Below are positions 44,688-57,186 of a DNA stretch of 64,000 bases, piece after piece. The stretch's first letter is position 1, and each line of letters opens with the position of its first letter. This stretch comes from Aphidius gifuensis. Taxonomy: Eukaryota > Arthropoda > Insecta > Hymenoptera > Braconidae. The position numbers and the translations under genes are program-made. The notes beneath the pieces are model-generated. The model did not search any database, was not told where the DNA came from, and saw only the letters and a list, made by a program, of their open reading frames with translations. Where the stretch lies: positions 11,708,876 through 11,772,875 of the forward strand of contig NC_057789.1 in NCBI RefSeq assembly GCF_014905175.1, written 5' to 3'.

Positions 44688-45115
44688 CCCCTGGTAGAAA
44701 TAATCTCTCCGGATTTTCTCCGGATTGTCTCCGGTTTTCTACGGATTTCGCCGGATCTCTCCGGATTTTCTCCCGACTTTCTCCGGATTTCTCCGAATTT
44801 TCTACGCAATTGAGACTTCCGGAGATATTATTCCGGAGTTTTTTCGGGTTTTCTCACGATTTTCTCCGGATTTTTTCAGAAAAAATTTCTTTTTTATTTT
44901 TCGTATGTAAACTCTTATTTCTACTTTTTCTTATTAATTTTTCCATTTTTTTTGTTTGTTTTTTTAAGTCAAAATTCCGGAAAAAATCCGGAGATATTAT
45001 AGAAATAGTCTGGCGATTACTCCGTAAATATCTCCGGAAGTCCCAATTACGTAGAAAATCCGGATGAAATCCGGAGAAATCCGGAGAAAATCCGGAGAGA
45101 TTATTTCTACCAAGG
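44688..45115. mobile_element. Full-length CTCCGG-repeat MITE (V)
   Basis: Inverted ends CCCTGGTAGAAATAATCTCT and AGAGATTATTTCTACCAAGG. Both arms are tandem CTCCGGATTTT-like 10-12 bp units and share ACGCAATTGAGACTTCCGGA (left) or its complement (right). The middle of about 120 bp is AT-rich. Relatives lie at 12035, 36990, 42235 and 52903. Confidence 0.85.
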
Positions 45116-45921
45116 ACAGTAAAAATATAAAAATAAAAAAATAAATATTTAAAAATGATTTTCTTTTTTTTTTTTCTTTTTTTAAAGGGATATAATAAAA
45201 GAATTAAATTGAAAAAAAAAAAAAATAAATAAGAAAGATTCCCTTCTACCAAAAAAAAGTTTTAGATTTTTAAAAAATTTAACATTATACGATTTAGTTA
45301 ATTTTGAATAATGATCATATGTTGATACATGTCTGAGTAAATTAACAAAATAATAATTCAATATGAAAAAACTCAAAAGCCTGACGAAGTGCTGAACTAA
45401 CAATAATTCTATATATAACTCCTTGACGTTATCTTTTTATTTTTCTCAATGCAATATGTACACCCGTTACGTCTTCAATCTTATCAAGGCATACCAGCTC
45501 ACATGCACCTATGTGTTTCATTAAAAAAAAAAAAAAATACTAATCCCTCGAAAAGAAGTTGCAACATAATAAATCTATTGAAATTTTCCAATTTTCATGT
45601 TTAAAAAAAATAATTTTTCATTCAATTTGTAATTTAAATTTTTTTTATAAATTAATGATAGTATTTTTTATATTATATTTCTTAATAAAAAAATACTCAA
45701 CTACTTATATGATTTTTAATGATTTTTTTTTTTCAAACCAGAAAAATTATGCCGGACTGAAGCGCCAATTAAAGTTCCAGTTTTTTTTTTTTCTTCAGGT
45801 GTGTATTTTTTTTCTTTAAACAGTTTGTATTGGGTTTTTGCACCGGCCTGCACCAGCCAGTTTGAGCATGACCAAGCATGACTATGTAGTTAAAGAAGGG
45901 GTTAAAGAAAGAAGGGACATT
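45116..45921. other. Intergenic sequence
   Basis: AT-rich with homopolymer runs. No gene or repeat end recognised. Confidence 0.4.
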
Positions 45922-46131
45922 GGGATACGTTCCAAAAGTCCTCAATCTTCATGATAGTGGACTTTAGAAAACTTTTATTGTCATTTTGTTGTGGTAGACG
46001 TCTCTATTGTTATGAAGACGATTTTATGTTTCAAAATTGATACAGTAGCATTTAACTTTATTTTATTTCTATATATGTTTACAATCTTAAACTACGCACG
46101 CTACGCACTGAGTGACTTTTGGAACGCACTC
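45922..46131. mobile_element. MITE, GGGATACGTTCCAAAAGTC termini
   Basis: Left GGGATACGTTCCAAAAGTCC; right GTGACTTTTGGAACGCACTC. Related to K1 at 8786 and to the single end near 12540. The loop of about 170 bp has no ORF. Confidence 0.6.
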
Positions 46132-46611
46132 TTTTACTTTTAGTTTTTTTTTTAGCTGCGCACGCATCAATAGTAAAAAAAATATATATATATCAAGCAT
46201 ATTTGTGTGAGTGTAATACACCCCTCGAATATTTTGTTTTTTTTATTCTCCTACCACACCATTGGTCAGTGTGTACGTCAGTGTAGTGAGTGTACATGGG
46301 TGTACATTCTCCGTTCCTTACATTTATGTACTTCCTTGTATTTTCAATTTTGTGGGCATGTTGTGTGCATTACTTCCTTGTGAATAGACGTGGTTCATCT
46401 CAAGAGAAAGTCAAGTCAGTTACCTGGAAAATTATCAGTTTTTAACAACACAATTAATAAATAAACGAACATCACAACAATTAATATTTAATATTCATCA
46501 AATGTTTAAATTGATAATTTTTTTATCAATTAGAAAAAAGTGATTCTTGTTTTTTGTTTTTTTTTTCCTGATAAAGTGATTGTTTAATTAAATTTTGAAT
46601 AAAAAGTCAAG

Positions 46612-49600
46612 ATGGTGTCTGGAGGAATGGCTTGTATTAAATACATACTTTTTGCATTCAATTTTGCGTTTGCTGTGAGTATTTATTATTAATTTTACCT
46701 AAAAAATAAAAATTAGGCGCCAAAGATAATTGATATCATACATAAACAAAAATTTAGTTTTTTTTTTTTTTTCTTTGTTAACGGTGTCTTTCTTTATGTG
46801 TATATATATATATATGTGTGAGTTTCTATAGGTCGATAATTCAGTCTTAAGAGGGTTTAAAAAATAAAGAAAATAAAAATAAATACACAGAAATAAGAAA
46901 AAAAAAAAAAATCTGACTAGAAATTATCATAAGAAAAAAAGAAACCAAGAAAAAAAATGATGTTGTCTCGGATATGATATTTCATTATCGATTGTATGTA
47001 ATGAAATAAATATAGGAAATGTAATCAACAAGTAAAATATTAATCTGTTGATTTATTTATTTTATTTTATTTATCATAAAAAAAAAAATAATAATACTCT
47101 AGGGTGGGGTTCTTTTTTTTCAAACATTAATTGAAAGGTCACGACAAGTTATTTCATTTGTCATCAAATCAAGAGTCAATTATCCAATTTAATAATATAA
47201 AAAAATATCAAAACTTATTAATATTATTAATAAATAAAAAATCTATTTATTTCTTTTATAATTTAATTTTATTATTTGAAAAATATGTTTATTTTATCAG
47301 ATTTGTGGAGTTGCTTGTATCGCTGTCGGTGGATGGATAGTTGCACAATACAAGGGATACAGTAATTTTGTTGATAATTGGTTTTATGCTGCACCAATAA
47401 TAATTCTAGTCGTTGGTATTATTGTCTTCCTGGTATCATTCTTCGGTTGCTGTGGTGCTGTTAAAGAAAATCATTGCATGATAATAACTGTAAGTAAAAA
47501 AAAAAACAATCATTTACATTATGAAATAATTGTTTTTTGTCTTATAAAGGAAATAATTTTTGTTTGTTTGTTTTTTTATCATCTAGTTTTCGGTACTTCT
47601 GCTTGTCATACTTGCTTTGGAAGTTGGAGCTGGTATTTCTGGTTACATGATGCGTCGTAATATTGGAACAATGTTACAACAACGTATGAATAATACTCTA
47701 CACGAATATGAAACCAATGATGATGTTAAAAATTCATGGGACGTCATGCAACACGATGTATGTATATTAATATTTATTTTAAAAAAATAATAATAATCCA
47801 AATTGAATACTAAATCTCATTTAAAGTAAAAAAAAAAAAAAATAGAAATATTAAACTTGTAAAAATCACTCAAGTTTATCGACTAAAAAAAATACATTGC
47901 AATAGTTACGTTAATAAGAATGATTTATAAATAACTGAAAAAAAAAAAGAATTAAATTTTATTGACCATTGTGTAAAGTAGGGTATACGTGTACAATCCC
48001 TCAACTCATCAGACAATAATAATTCATAAAAAAAAAAAAAAAAAATCATTCTACCTGTGTGTTGAGTAGAAAATAAAATAATTGAATGTTTACGGGGAGT
48101 GAAAGACACACACACACACACACACACACAGATGGAGGAAAATGAGGAATATAGATAAAGTAAAGAGGGTTGAAATTATTGATTTGCTATATGAGCAAGG
48201 TCTGTCAGTCATTTTTATGAATAATAGTACGTCGACGTGGACATGCTAAAGTTTCTCTTCAATACACAACCAACCCGTTTCTAAATTTATATATATTTTT
48301 TTTCTCTACAGGTTTATATACTAGTTTATATACTAGCTCTGCACATATTTTTTAATCATTTTTATCATTAAAATATACATTGATATTTTAATAAAATTTA
48401 GAACAATTAAATTCATGATTTTTATAATTGAAAAATTCTTTCAATTCATTTTACTAAAAGATTATTTTAATTAATGAATCTTATCATTGTTCTAATCATA
48501 TAAAAAAAAAAGTTTGATAAACATATTTGAAATTTAAGATAAAAAAAATGTCTAGACAATTTTTTTTTAACGTGTAATTTGTTTGAATTTTTTTTTTATT
48601 CATTATTTTTCATACATATGAAAAGGAAAAATATATGCATTGCGTGTTTATAACGATTATTGCATGACAAATCGTAATAAAACCCCTTTAATAATTTCTG
48701 GGAAAATTATTTATTTATTTTATTTTTCAATAATATATTTATTTGTCATTAGATTTATCCATTTTTATTTATAAGTTATAATACTATGCATTGAGTGATG
48801 TATTTGTATTTTAAATATGGCATCGAAGGAAGTAACGAGAAATTAAAGTCGATGAACCCAGACGATTTAATATTATTTTTGTCATAGTGACACTTTAGAA
48901 AATAAAAAAAAAAAGAAGGGAAATGCAGCTTGCATCACGTATTATGACAGTGAAAGGTTGTAATTATTAATAAGGGTCACTGATACAGTATCCGGTTCTG
49001 ATGCGTGGTTCATTACAAGGCTACTATTGTGATTTTTACTAAAATTTCAATCACGATTTACCATTACATCATATTACATAATTATTTTCATTTTTAAATA
49101 TAATATTATACCAAGTAATTTGATATTGATAATTGCAAAATAATAATATAAATAAAACAGTTGAATTTTATTGTACAGTTTAAATATCACTTTCATTGAT
49201 TTATTCAATTATTTAAAATTTGCATCGTGAGAAATAAGGCTGTGGTTTTTATTTTCCTTTTTTTTTTTTTTTTTTATTATTAATATTGTTGTTTTATTTT
49301 TAGTTGGGATGTTGTGGAATCAATAGCTCAAGTGACTGGTGGCCAAAGCCACATAAACATCCACGTTTACCACTTTCGTGCTGTCATGAAGTTCCAGCAA
49401 CTAAAGAATGTGAATATAATGCCGTGGGTGCTTTTAATGAAGGTTGTATGACAAAACTAAAAGCGAAATTTGAGGGCAATGCTTTGAAAATTGGAATTGC
49501 CGTTCTTGTTATGGCATTTATTCAGGTAATATTTTAAATCTAAACTTAACACATTGGGGTATATTTATTCTTGTAAATTACTAGTTTAAAAAAAAAAAAA

Positions 49601-50062
49601 AAAAAAAGGCTCTAAACCAAATTTAACTTGGTAATAATTGAAATAATTATTGTCAATTGAGTAGAGACGTTTATATGTACGTCTACAGTCTTAATGAATT
49701 ATATTTTTAATTTTCAACTGCTATAACTTATTATTATAATATTTAGAAATAAGTTTTAACTCAACTCAAATGTTGCTAATTTTAACAATACTTTTTTCCT
49801 CATCTAAATAATTAAACGCGTTTTTCAAGCAGGAAAAAAATATGATAGATAAATTTCAATTAATTATCATAAATGTGCAAATAAATAATTGGTAGTACAA
49901 TCTACAAAAAAATAGAGATATCTTGATGTAATTATTTATATAATTCATGAAGAAAAAAAAAACCAATTCAAATAATCAAATAATTCTATTTTTCAGCTTG
50001 TTGGAGTATTTTTTGCTTGCTGTTTGGCACGATCAATTCGTCGTGAATACGAGACTGTGTAA
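46612..50062 (+). CDS. CD63-like tetraspanin (5 exons, intact)
   Basis: Exons 46612-46674, 47301-47489, 47587-47757, 49304-49525 and 49997-50062, all phase-0 introns, encode 236 residues. TM1 is IKYILFAFNFAFA plus ICGVACIAVGGWIV. TM2 is APIIILVVGIIVFLVSFFGC followed by CGAVKENHC. TM3 is SVLLLVILALEVGAGISGYM. The large loop has LGCCGINSSSDWW, LPLSCCHE, ECEYN and EGCMTKL. TM4 is KIGIAVLVMAFIQ plus LVGVFFACCLA. The short tail SIRREYETV could hold a Tyr-based sorting signal. It is closest to CD63/Tsp42E-type tetraspanins of endosomal and plasma membranes (family knowledge). The exon plan is shared with the cluster at 26678-32217. Intron 3 (47758-49303) is unusually long and contains a CA microsatellite. 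Confidence 0.93.
48108..48130. repeat. (CA)n microsatellite in tetraspanin intron
   Basis: An uninterrupted run of about 11 CA units inside intron 3 of the CD63-like gene. Confidence 0.9.
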
Positions 50063-50148
50063 GCTGAAAAAAATTTTTTTTTTTTTTTTTTATAATAAAT
50101 TAATAAAACAATTAATTTGAACAAAAAAACAAATATAAAATAACAAAA

Positions 50149-50180
<32 letters not shown>

Positions 50181-52902
50181 AACGATTCATGTTGAAGATT
50201 AAAATTTTCGCATAATTTCTTGTTTTTTGCACATTGCGATTGTTTGATGCTAACTTTTTTTTTTTAATTTTTATATTATATTATATGTTATTTCACATGG
50301 CATCATCACCATTTTTCTAACTGTGTATTTTTTGATGTTTCAATACTAGTCGCACATTCACAACACACAACTGAAAGTAATAATTTTCAGTAATTTTTTT
50401 TCTTTTTTTTTTCCACATTTTCAATGTAATCTAAAAATATATATACATATGTATTATTTTTCTTTGTAACAACGAATATGCTATTCGTTGAATGATTTGA
50501 TGATGTTAATTGTCAAACATAAAAAATATGTCAATTGAATTAATCAAGACTATCAGCACTTAATGTAAGATTTTTCCGCTTATTCCACATCATTCAAATG
50601 TGTCAATGTTTTTTTTTTTTTTTTCTTTCTATAATTTAATATTAATTTGTTAATATATTAAATGTTAATTACATAAATCAATGTGTCATATTAGAGCTTC
50701 AGCATGATTTTTTTTTAACAGAAAAAAACACGAGAAATTGATGTAAGACTGTTGCTTAAAATTCATTTATATCAGTGTCTATTATCATATTTAAATATTT
50801 CTTATTATTATTTTACTTATCATTTATATATTTATGTTTATATTGTTCAACGTTCAGCTCAGATTATGAATAATCACTCAATACAAAAAAAAGTAGTTCT
50901 TGAAACTCAAAATTAAAAAGGCGCTGTGAAAGAGTAGGTCTGTTTATTTAAAAAAGAAAAAATCATAAATATTTGTCAGCTCTATATAATTTGCCATTTT
51001 TTAAATAAATATAAAAGTGTTATTAATCACATACGATTAATTAATTTAATAAATAATAAAAGTACGATTCAATTGAAAAAAAAAAAGTCCATTAGCATTA
51101 GTTTAATGAAAAGAAAGAATAATTATCATGATTGAATAAACATAAAATAGATTAACAATTGTTTTTCACTGTAAATTCTACGTAGTGTTGAAAAGATAAA
51201 TCAAACAAATATTGATAATAACCATTGGATAATGAGTATTTGAAAAATATTTATTTCAACAAAAGGTCAGTTGATTTATCAGCGAATTTCGTTAATGTTT
51301 TTTTTTTTCAACTAATTTATTTGTATTTTATTATTACTATTATTATTATTATAATATTGTGTTATTTATACGAGCTTTATTGTAATTAATTTATTATTAC
51401 GTATTTTTAGTTTTTTTCTAATTTTAGTTTTTTATGCATCTATTAGTTATGCACAAAGGCCTTTTTGACAAATAAAATTATTTTTTTAAATTTGAATGAT
51501 AACAATGAAATAACTATTTTTTAAATGTTTCAATTACAGCGAGACCACGGCACACTGAGGAGGCATTTAAACATTATAAAATTTTTTTTTTTATCAAAGT
51601 TTTTTTAAATTACATTCGACTCCATTATACACCAAACAAAAAAAAAAATAATATTAACCCAGTGGAATTATTTAATTTTTGTATCATTTTAATTTTTTCT
51701 AGTTTCTTAAAATTTGCAAGAAAGTTTTTAAATTATAAAAAAAAAATAATAATATCGGATAAAGTTTTTGAAAATTAAATATAATTGTTTCTTTTCGATA
51801 AATAAAAAATGAAATTCATGTTCTACATCATTATTATCTTATAATTTCATTGAAACTTAATTTTTTATGAGAAAAAAAAAAAAAAAAAAAACAAACAAAC
51901 TATAGTAGCATATTGTCTATGATTATTTTTTATGTGTGCCTAATATAAATATATTATTGTATTAAGTTCCTTCAAAGAAGAAAAAAAAAAAAAAAATTAT
52001 AGTAATTGAAAAATAATTTATTAAATAGATGTTTATATAATATAATAATTAATCAAAATAAATACATAAGATTAAAATTTTAAAAGCATTATAAAGCACG
52101 TGTCCAAAGTTTCGCTCCTTGTCATTATCAAAATAATAATAAATCAGATAATCTTGATTTATCGATCGGGCTTTTATATATTTTTTTACCAAAATTTCGA
52201 TTATTTGAAAAATTACATTTGGAAAAAAATGATTTTAAAATTGAAATGACTTCAAGACTGAAAGAAAAATTATTATAATCAGTATTAAGGTTGGAACAAA
52301 AAAAATGAAAAATTAATCAAAACAATATAAAACAAAATTGTGAAAGTGCAGTATGTAAAGGAGAAAATAAAAAAAAATAATAACCAATATTAGATTGGTT
52401 AAAATTGTCATTATTTGATATGTTTATCATTTTGACTTGAGTCTATTTAGAAACAAAAATATCATAATTTTGATAAACAAACAACAATGTGGAACAATTT
52501 TAAATTAAAGTATTAAAAAAAAAATGTTATTTTATCTGTATTGTGGCAAATAGGAGTTGAAGTGGTAAAAATTGTGCATAATGTATTTCATTCAAATATT
52601 AAAATGATTTAATAAAATAAATATCTCAATGTATAAATATATAAACTTTGTATCTTCATCAAAAAATTCAACTGAATTTGCACATCGACCAAAAATACTT
52701 GTTTTATTTGTATACAATAAGTTTCACTATAATGATAATATTGATTTAGGTATATCCCATTAAAAGTACTTAAATAAATGAATTTTTTCATATTTCATTT
52801 ATTAATTACAAAAAAAATGAAGCTCGAAAACTCGTTCATTTTTATCCCATACACTTTGTTTTTTCTTTTTTTTCAACTTGTAGTTTTTTAATGTACCTAA
52901 AG
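50063..52902. other. 3' flank of CD63-like gene; AT-rich
   Basis: Probable long 3'UTR followed by intergenic sequence with many poly(A)/poly(T) runs (for example 50140-50185, 51872-51891). No gene or repeat end recognised. Confidence 0.45.
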
Positions 52903-53160
52903 TACCCTTGTGAAAATAATTTCTCCAATTCTTTCTACGTTATTGAGACTTCTCCAAAAACCAACGCAAAAAAATTATAGTAAAATGAATAAATTAACGA
53001 GAAATAAGAGGAAATAATAGGAAATGTAAATAGAGAAGTTTTCTCCAAAAAAATACGGAAAAATTCGGAAAAAATATCTTCTGAAGTCTCAATTGCTTAG
53101 AAATCTGGAAAAAATATGGAGGAATCTGGCGAAAGCCCAGAGAGTTTTTTTTTACCAGGG
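52903..53160. mobile_element. CTCCGG-type MITE, diverged copy (X)
   Basis: Left ACCCTTGTGAAAATAATTTC and right GAGAGTTTTTTTTTACCAGG. The internal ACGTTATTGAGACTTCTCC and CTGAAGTCTCAATTGCTTAG correspond to the paired blocks of element V. Most CCGG cores have decayed to CCAA or CGGAA. Confidence 0.65.
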
Positions 53161-55429
53161 TAGTAATGATAATTTATTCAAAAAAAAAAAAATTTTATTT
53201 ATTGAATTAAATTTTTATTTACTCTTTTATTATTATCAATGATAATTTATCATTATTGTACACTCAAAAGAGTGTTTTCTAATTTTTTTTATAAATCAGA
53301 TGATTATTTTTTCACTGATTCAAAATAAATGTTGTGAAAAATTTATAAATGTGTTTTTCGCGATTTTAAAACATTCAATTTTTCAATGATATTTTTTGAT
53401 TGATTATTTTTATTTTTATATAGTTTTGAAAATAAATTGATTGTAAATGACCTCACTTTTGTTTTCAACTTATTTATCGTTTAAATGAATCTAATTTTTT
53501 ATTTCTTACATCTTATGAATTTTTATAAAATTCGGAATTTTCTAGTTTATGAAATGAATACTTCAAATGATAATATTATTATATATTCAATATATAATTT
53601 GAAAATGCTTGAATAAGCTTTCAATAAATTACAAAAAATTTTTTATAAAAATAAAACATTATATTGTAAATCATATTAGATGCTTTTTTTCGGTTAACTA
53701 TACGGCAGATTTTTTCTAGCATGTTTTCGATATACTATAAAGACAAAGGACAAATTATATGATAAATGTTTAATTAGAGACAAACAGTCATAAGTGTAAA
53801 ATAAATTAATATAAAAAAGAATCTAGATCAGAAGAGAATCAGATTTGACATAAACAAAAATTATGATAGAGTAATAAAAAAAAATTAATTCTCTAGAAAT
53901 TCTGTAAATTTTTTTAGTTTTTTTTTGTTTTACCAATAAAGGTGCACAGATCAGTATTTTCGTAACACTTTGAAGATATCAACCCAGGAAAAAATATTCT
54001 CCTTCATCTTCTAATATCAAAAAGATATTCTGAATTTGAAAATAAAATAACGAATAATAAATCAATAAACAAGAAAAAAAAAAAACAATATTTATTTCTA
54101 ATTTTTGAGTGTTGATTAAAGAAACGACTTATTTGTACAATTTAATTTTTTTTTTTTTTTATTATCATCTTTATAATGTCGATGCCAATAACTAGCGTAC
54201 TAACATTTATTTTATTATTATTAATCAATTTTTGTTTTTCATTTACCACTAAATAGTATATTGAAATTAATTTTTTAAATTTAAACAAAAAAGAAAAACA
54301 AAAATATATTTGTTCATACTCACTCATACAATTATTGTTTTTGAATTTTATATATATAATTTTTTTTTCTTTCAAAAGTTCATTTTAGAGTTGTTTTTTC
54401 ATTTTTTTATTTTGTTTGGCTAATTGAAGCTGTTAAAAGAGATTTGAGTAATTCTGTTGAATCGATTTATGTATTAGCGAAGTTGATTATAATTTTTATA
54501 ATTAAATTAATACAAATTATCTTAAAAACTAGTATGATTATTATTTATTTCAATATTCTCGATTTACAGACTTCAATTATACTGAACAGTAATATTTTTT
54601 TAAATTGAGTATTCATTTATTGGAAATTTATTTAATTATGTTTTTATCCCAATCAGTGGTATTATTTATTCCTTTTTTTGTTTCTTCTTCTTTTAGTAGT
54701 ATTACTTTTTTATAAAATATTCAACACAAGTTTGAAATTAAAAATGTACAGAAAAATATCTATTTACAATCACAAATAAACGCGGAAATATCGACTGTAT
54801 TTAAAAATTATTTTTTTTTCCCATATTTTATTTAAAAAAAAAGAAAAAAAAAATTATTTCGTTGAATCTTAAATATTAAATTCTTATTTAAATTTTTATT
54901 GTAATAATAATATTCACTCACTCGCCACGAAGCTAACGGTTTATTTTTAATTATTCGAAAACACCACATCTCAATGTTTCTTTTATTCAGAAGTTAATTA
55001 TTTAATCTTGATGAAAATATTATGTTCACATTTATTATCACACTCACTCACGAAAAATTCTCATAAAAAACAAAATTATAATAATAATGACACATCACAA
55101 TTTTAGGACTTAATATATTTATATATTTATAATATAAATATATATAAACCCAAGTATCTTTTGTCCTTTAATATTTGATTACAAGGAGATTTACGAAAAA
55201 TTAAAATAATTAAGTTTAATTAATAATATTAACTGAAAAAAAAAAAAAAATTCAGCCAAGCCTTCAATTATTTTGTCGATTTGACTTTTAATTCTATGAT
55301 ATTGAAAAAATGATAATAACAATAATAATAATTTAAAAAAATGATAGGACAATGGGTAAAACTGGCATGAGGCTGATGTTTTTTTTTTTTTCATATTATT
55401 ATTATTTTAAATTTTTTTGATAAATATAC
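53161..55429. other. Intergenic sequence upstream of the UBE2E 3' end
   Basis: AT-rich. 53370-53590 is a diverged copy of 29890-30130. No gene recognised. Confidence 0.45.
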
Positions 55430-56358
55430 TCATGTGGCATAACGTTTTGTCCAAAGTCGAGCAATTCTATCGTGTTCTTCACGATTTTGCAGGTACTGCG
55501 TTGCAATGCTACCCACCAAAGGATCAGCTTAATATTCAAAATAAAAAATAAAAAATAATATGTTAATTCAATGATAATTATAAATGAAAAAATTTGTTTA
55601 TAAAAAAATTCACCTGGATTGCAGTCTGTTAAAAGAGAACAGATAGACAAAAGAACCTTGGATATGGTCAATGCTGGTGACCAGTTGTCCTTGAGAATAT
55701 CCAAACATATTACACCTTGACTATTGATATTACAATGATAAATTCGAGTTCGAAATGTTACCTAATTATTGAACAAAAAAAAATTATATTAATTTTTTTT
55801 TTCTTTTTGGCGATAGGTTACTTTTAATTTGATTCAAAGACTTTTTTTATTTTTTGTACCTTTGGTGGTTTAAATGGATACTCTGGTGAAAAATGTATGT
55901 CCAAAAAGAAAACACCACCTTCATAAACTGATCCAGGTGGTCCCAAAATAGTTGACACCCATTCATATAAATTATCACCTTTTGGTCCAGCACTGCAATT
56001 TGGTGGTGGATCAAGAGTTATTTCTGCAAGTTCCTTCTGTATTCTAATGAAATTAATGAAAACCAAATATTATTGACGATGTATATTAATTAATTACCAT
56101 TGTTTACAAAATTGTTAGTTTTTAGATACGTAAATTCTAAATTTTCTTTTGTTTTAGAGTTAGAAACTTTATTTCTTTGTTAAATTTTCTAATTGAAAAA
56201 TATTGATTGTTATAGCTATAATTAAATTACCTTTTAGCAGATGTACCAAGTGCTTTTGACATTTTTGGATTTGGTTTAGCTTCTTTGTTATCCGGTTTAT
56301 TGTCAGCTAAGGAAGAACCCCTTCCTCGACCAGTACCACTAGACCCAGCACCAGACAT
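55430..56358 (-). CDS. UBE2E: Ubiquitin-conjugating enzyme E2, UBE2E/UbcD2 type (4 exons)
   Basis: Class III E2 that takes ubiquitin from E1 on a catalytic cysteine and passes it with RING E3 partners. Exons 56231-56358, 55860-56043, 55614-55761 and 55430-55527 encode 185 residues with consistent phases. A Gly/Ser-rich N-terminal extension of about 40 residues (GAGSSGTGRGRGSSLADNKP) precedes the UBC fold, as in the UBE2E group. The core shows IQKELAEITLDPPPNCSAGP, YPFKPPK, the H-x-N variant and active site in YHCNINSQGVICLDILKD (Cys in GVICLD) and TDCNPADPLVGSIA, ending RIARLWTKRYAT. Highly conserved, with no sign of decay. The likely promoter is upstream of 56360. Confidence 0.96.
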
Positions 56359-57186
56359 ATTTTTTTTTTGTTTTAACCTTTATTTCTGAAAACTGTAATT
56401 AGTTGTTTTAGGTTTTTTTTTAATTTAGAAAAAATATGAAACATTGTTTCTAATGCGGAGCAGAGTTGGCTCCATTTTTTTTGTCCATCTTCTCTCTCTC
56501 TATCACACTCTTGTAATATTAGAGCATAGTTGATAAATAAATAATCAAAATAACTTATTGAACACTAAACTTGATAAAAAGTTATTGTTATATATATAAA
56601 TTTACCTTTTATCAATTTTTTTTTTTTAAAATAAACCTTTATATAAAAAAGCGTCTTTATCTCGGCGTCGATTTCGGATCCAGTCTTTTTTTTTCGACAG
56701 TTGACGAAAAAAAAGTTGAAAATTTAGTTCAATATTTATTTAACATTCAAATAATCTTTTAATTAATACCGGAACATCACAAATTTTTGAAATTATCCAT
56801 CTATTATTTAAAGATCTAAGTATAACTATTATTTATTAAATTTTTTTTTATGATGATTACTGAATTTCTCTATGGTTTGACAATGGTGGGATGAAGGCAA
56901 CAGACACACACAGTTAAATTGAAGAAAAAAAAATAAATAAATAAAAATTTCAGTTAAGTTATAGGATTCTATATTTAAAAGTAAGAACAAATACACCACA
57001 AATTAATTTAATTAATTGTTTATTGAAGTAGGTTGTTTTGGTTTACTATTATCATTGAGAATTGTTTTTCTCATTTAGGGTGAAATTATCAAAACGTGTA
57101 TTATTTTCGTACAAAAAAAATACTGGAATCACCCGGGCGTCCCCGTCTTGTTTTCCCCCCAGCGTTGTCAACCCGAGGCATTGGCC
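56359..57186. other. UBE2E 5' flank and intergenic sequence
   Basis: A CT-rich tract (tctctctctctatcac) near 56488-56508 may belong to the promoter. A GC-rich patch CCCGGGCGTCCCCGTC lies near 57130. No gene. Confidence 0.4.

Noticed and set aside
44854..45252. 132-codon minus ORF rich in Phe, Arg and Ser
   Set aside because: Derived from the CTCCGG-repeat MITE and poly(A/T) runs.
49993..50232. 79-codon Phe-rich minus ORF
   Set aside because: Antisense of poly(A)/poly(T) tracts just after the CD63-like stop codon.
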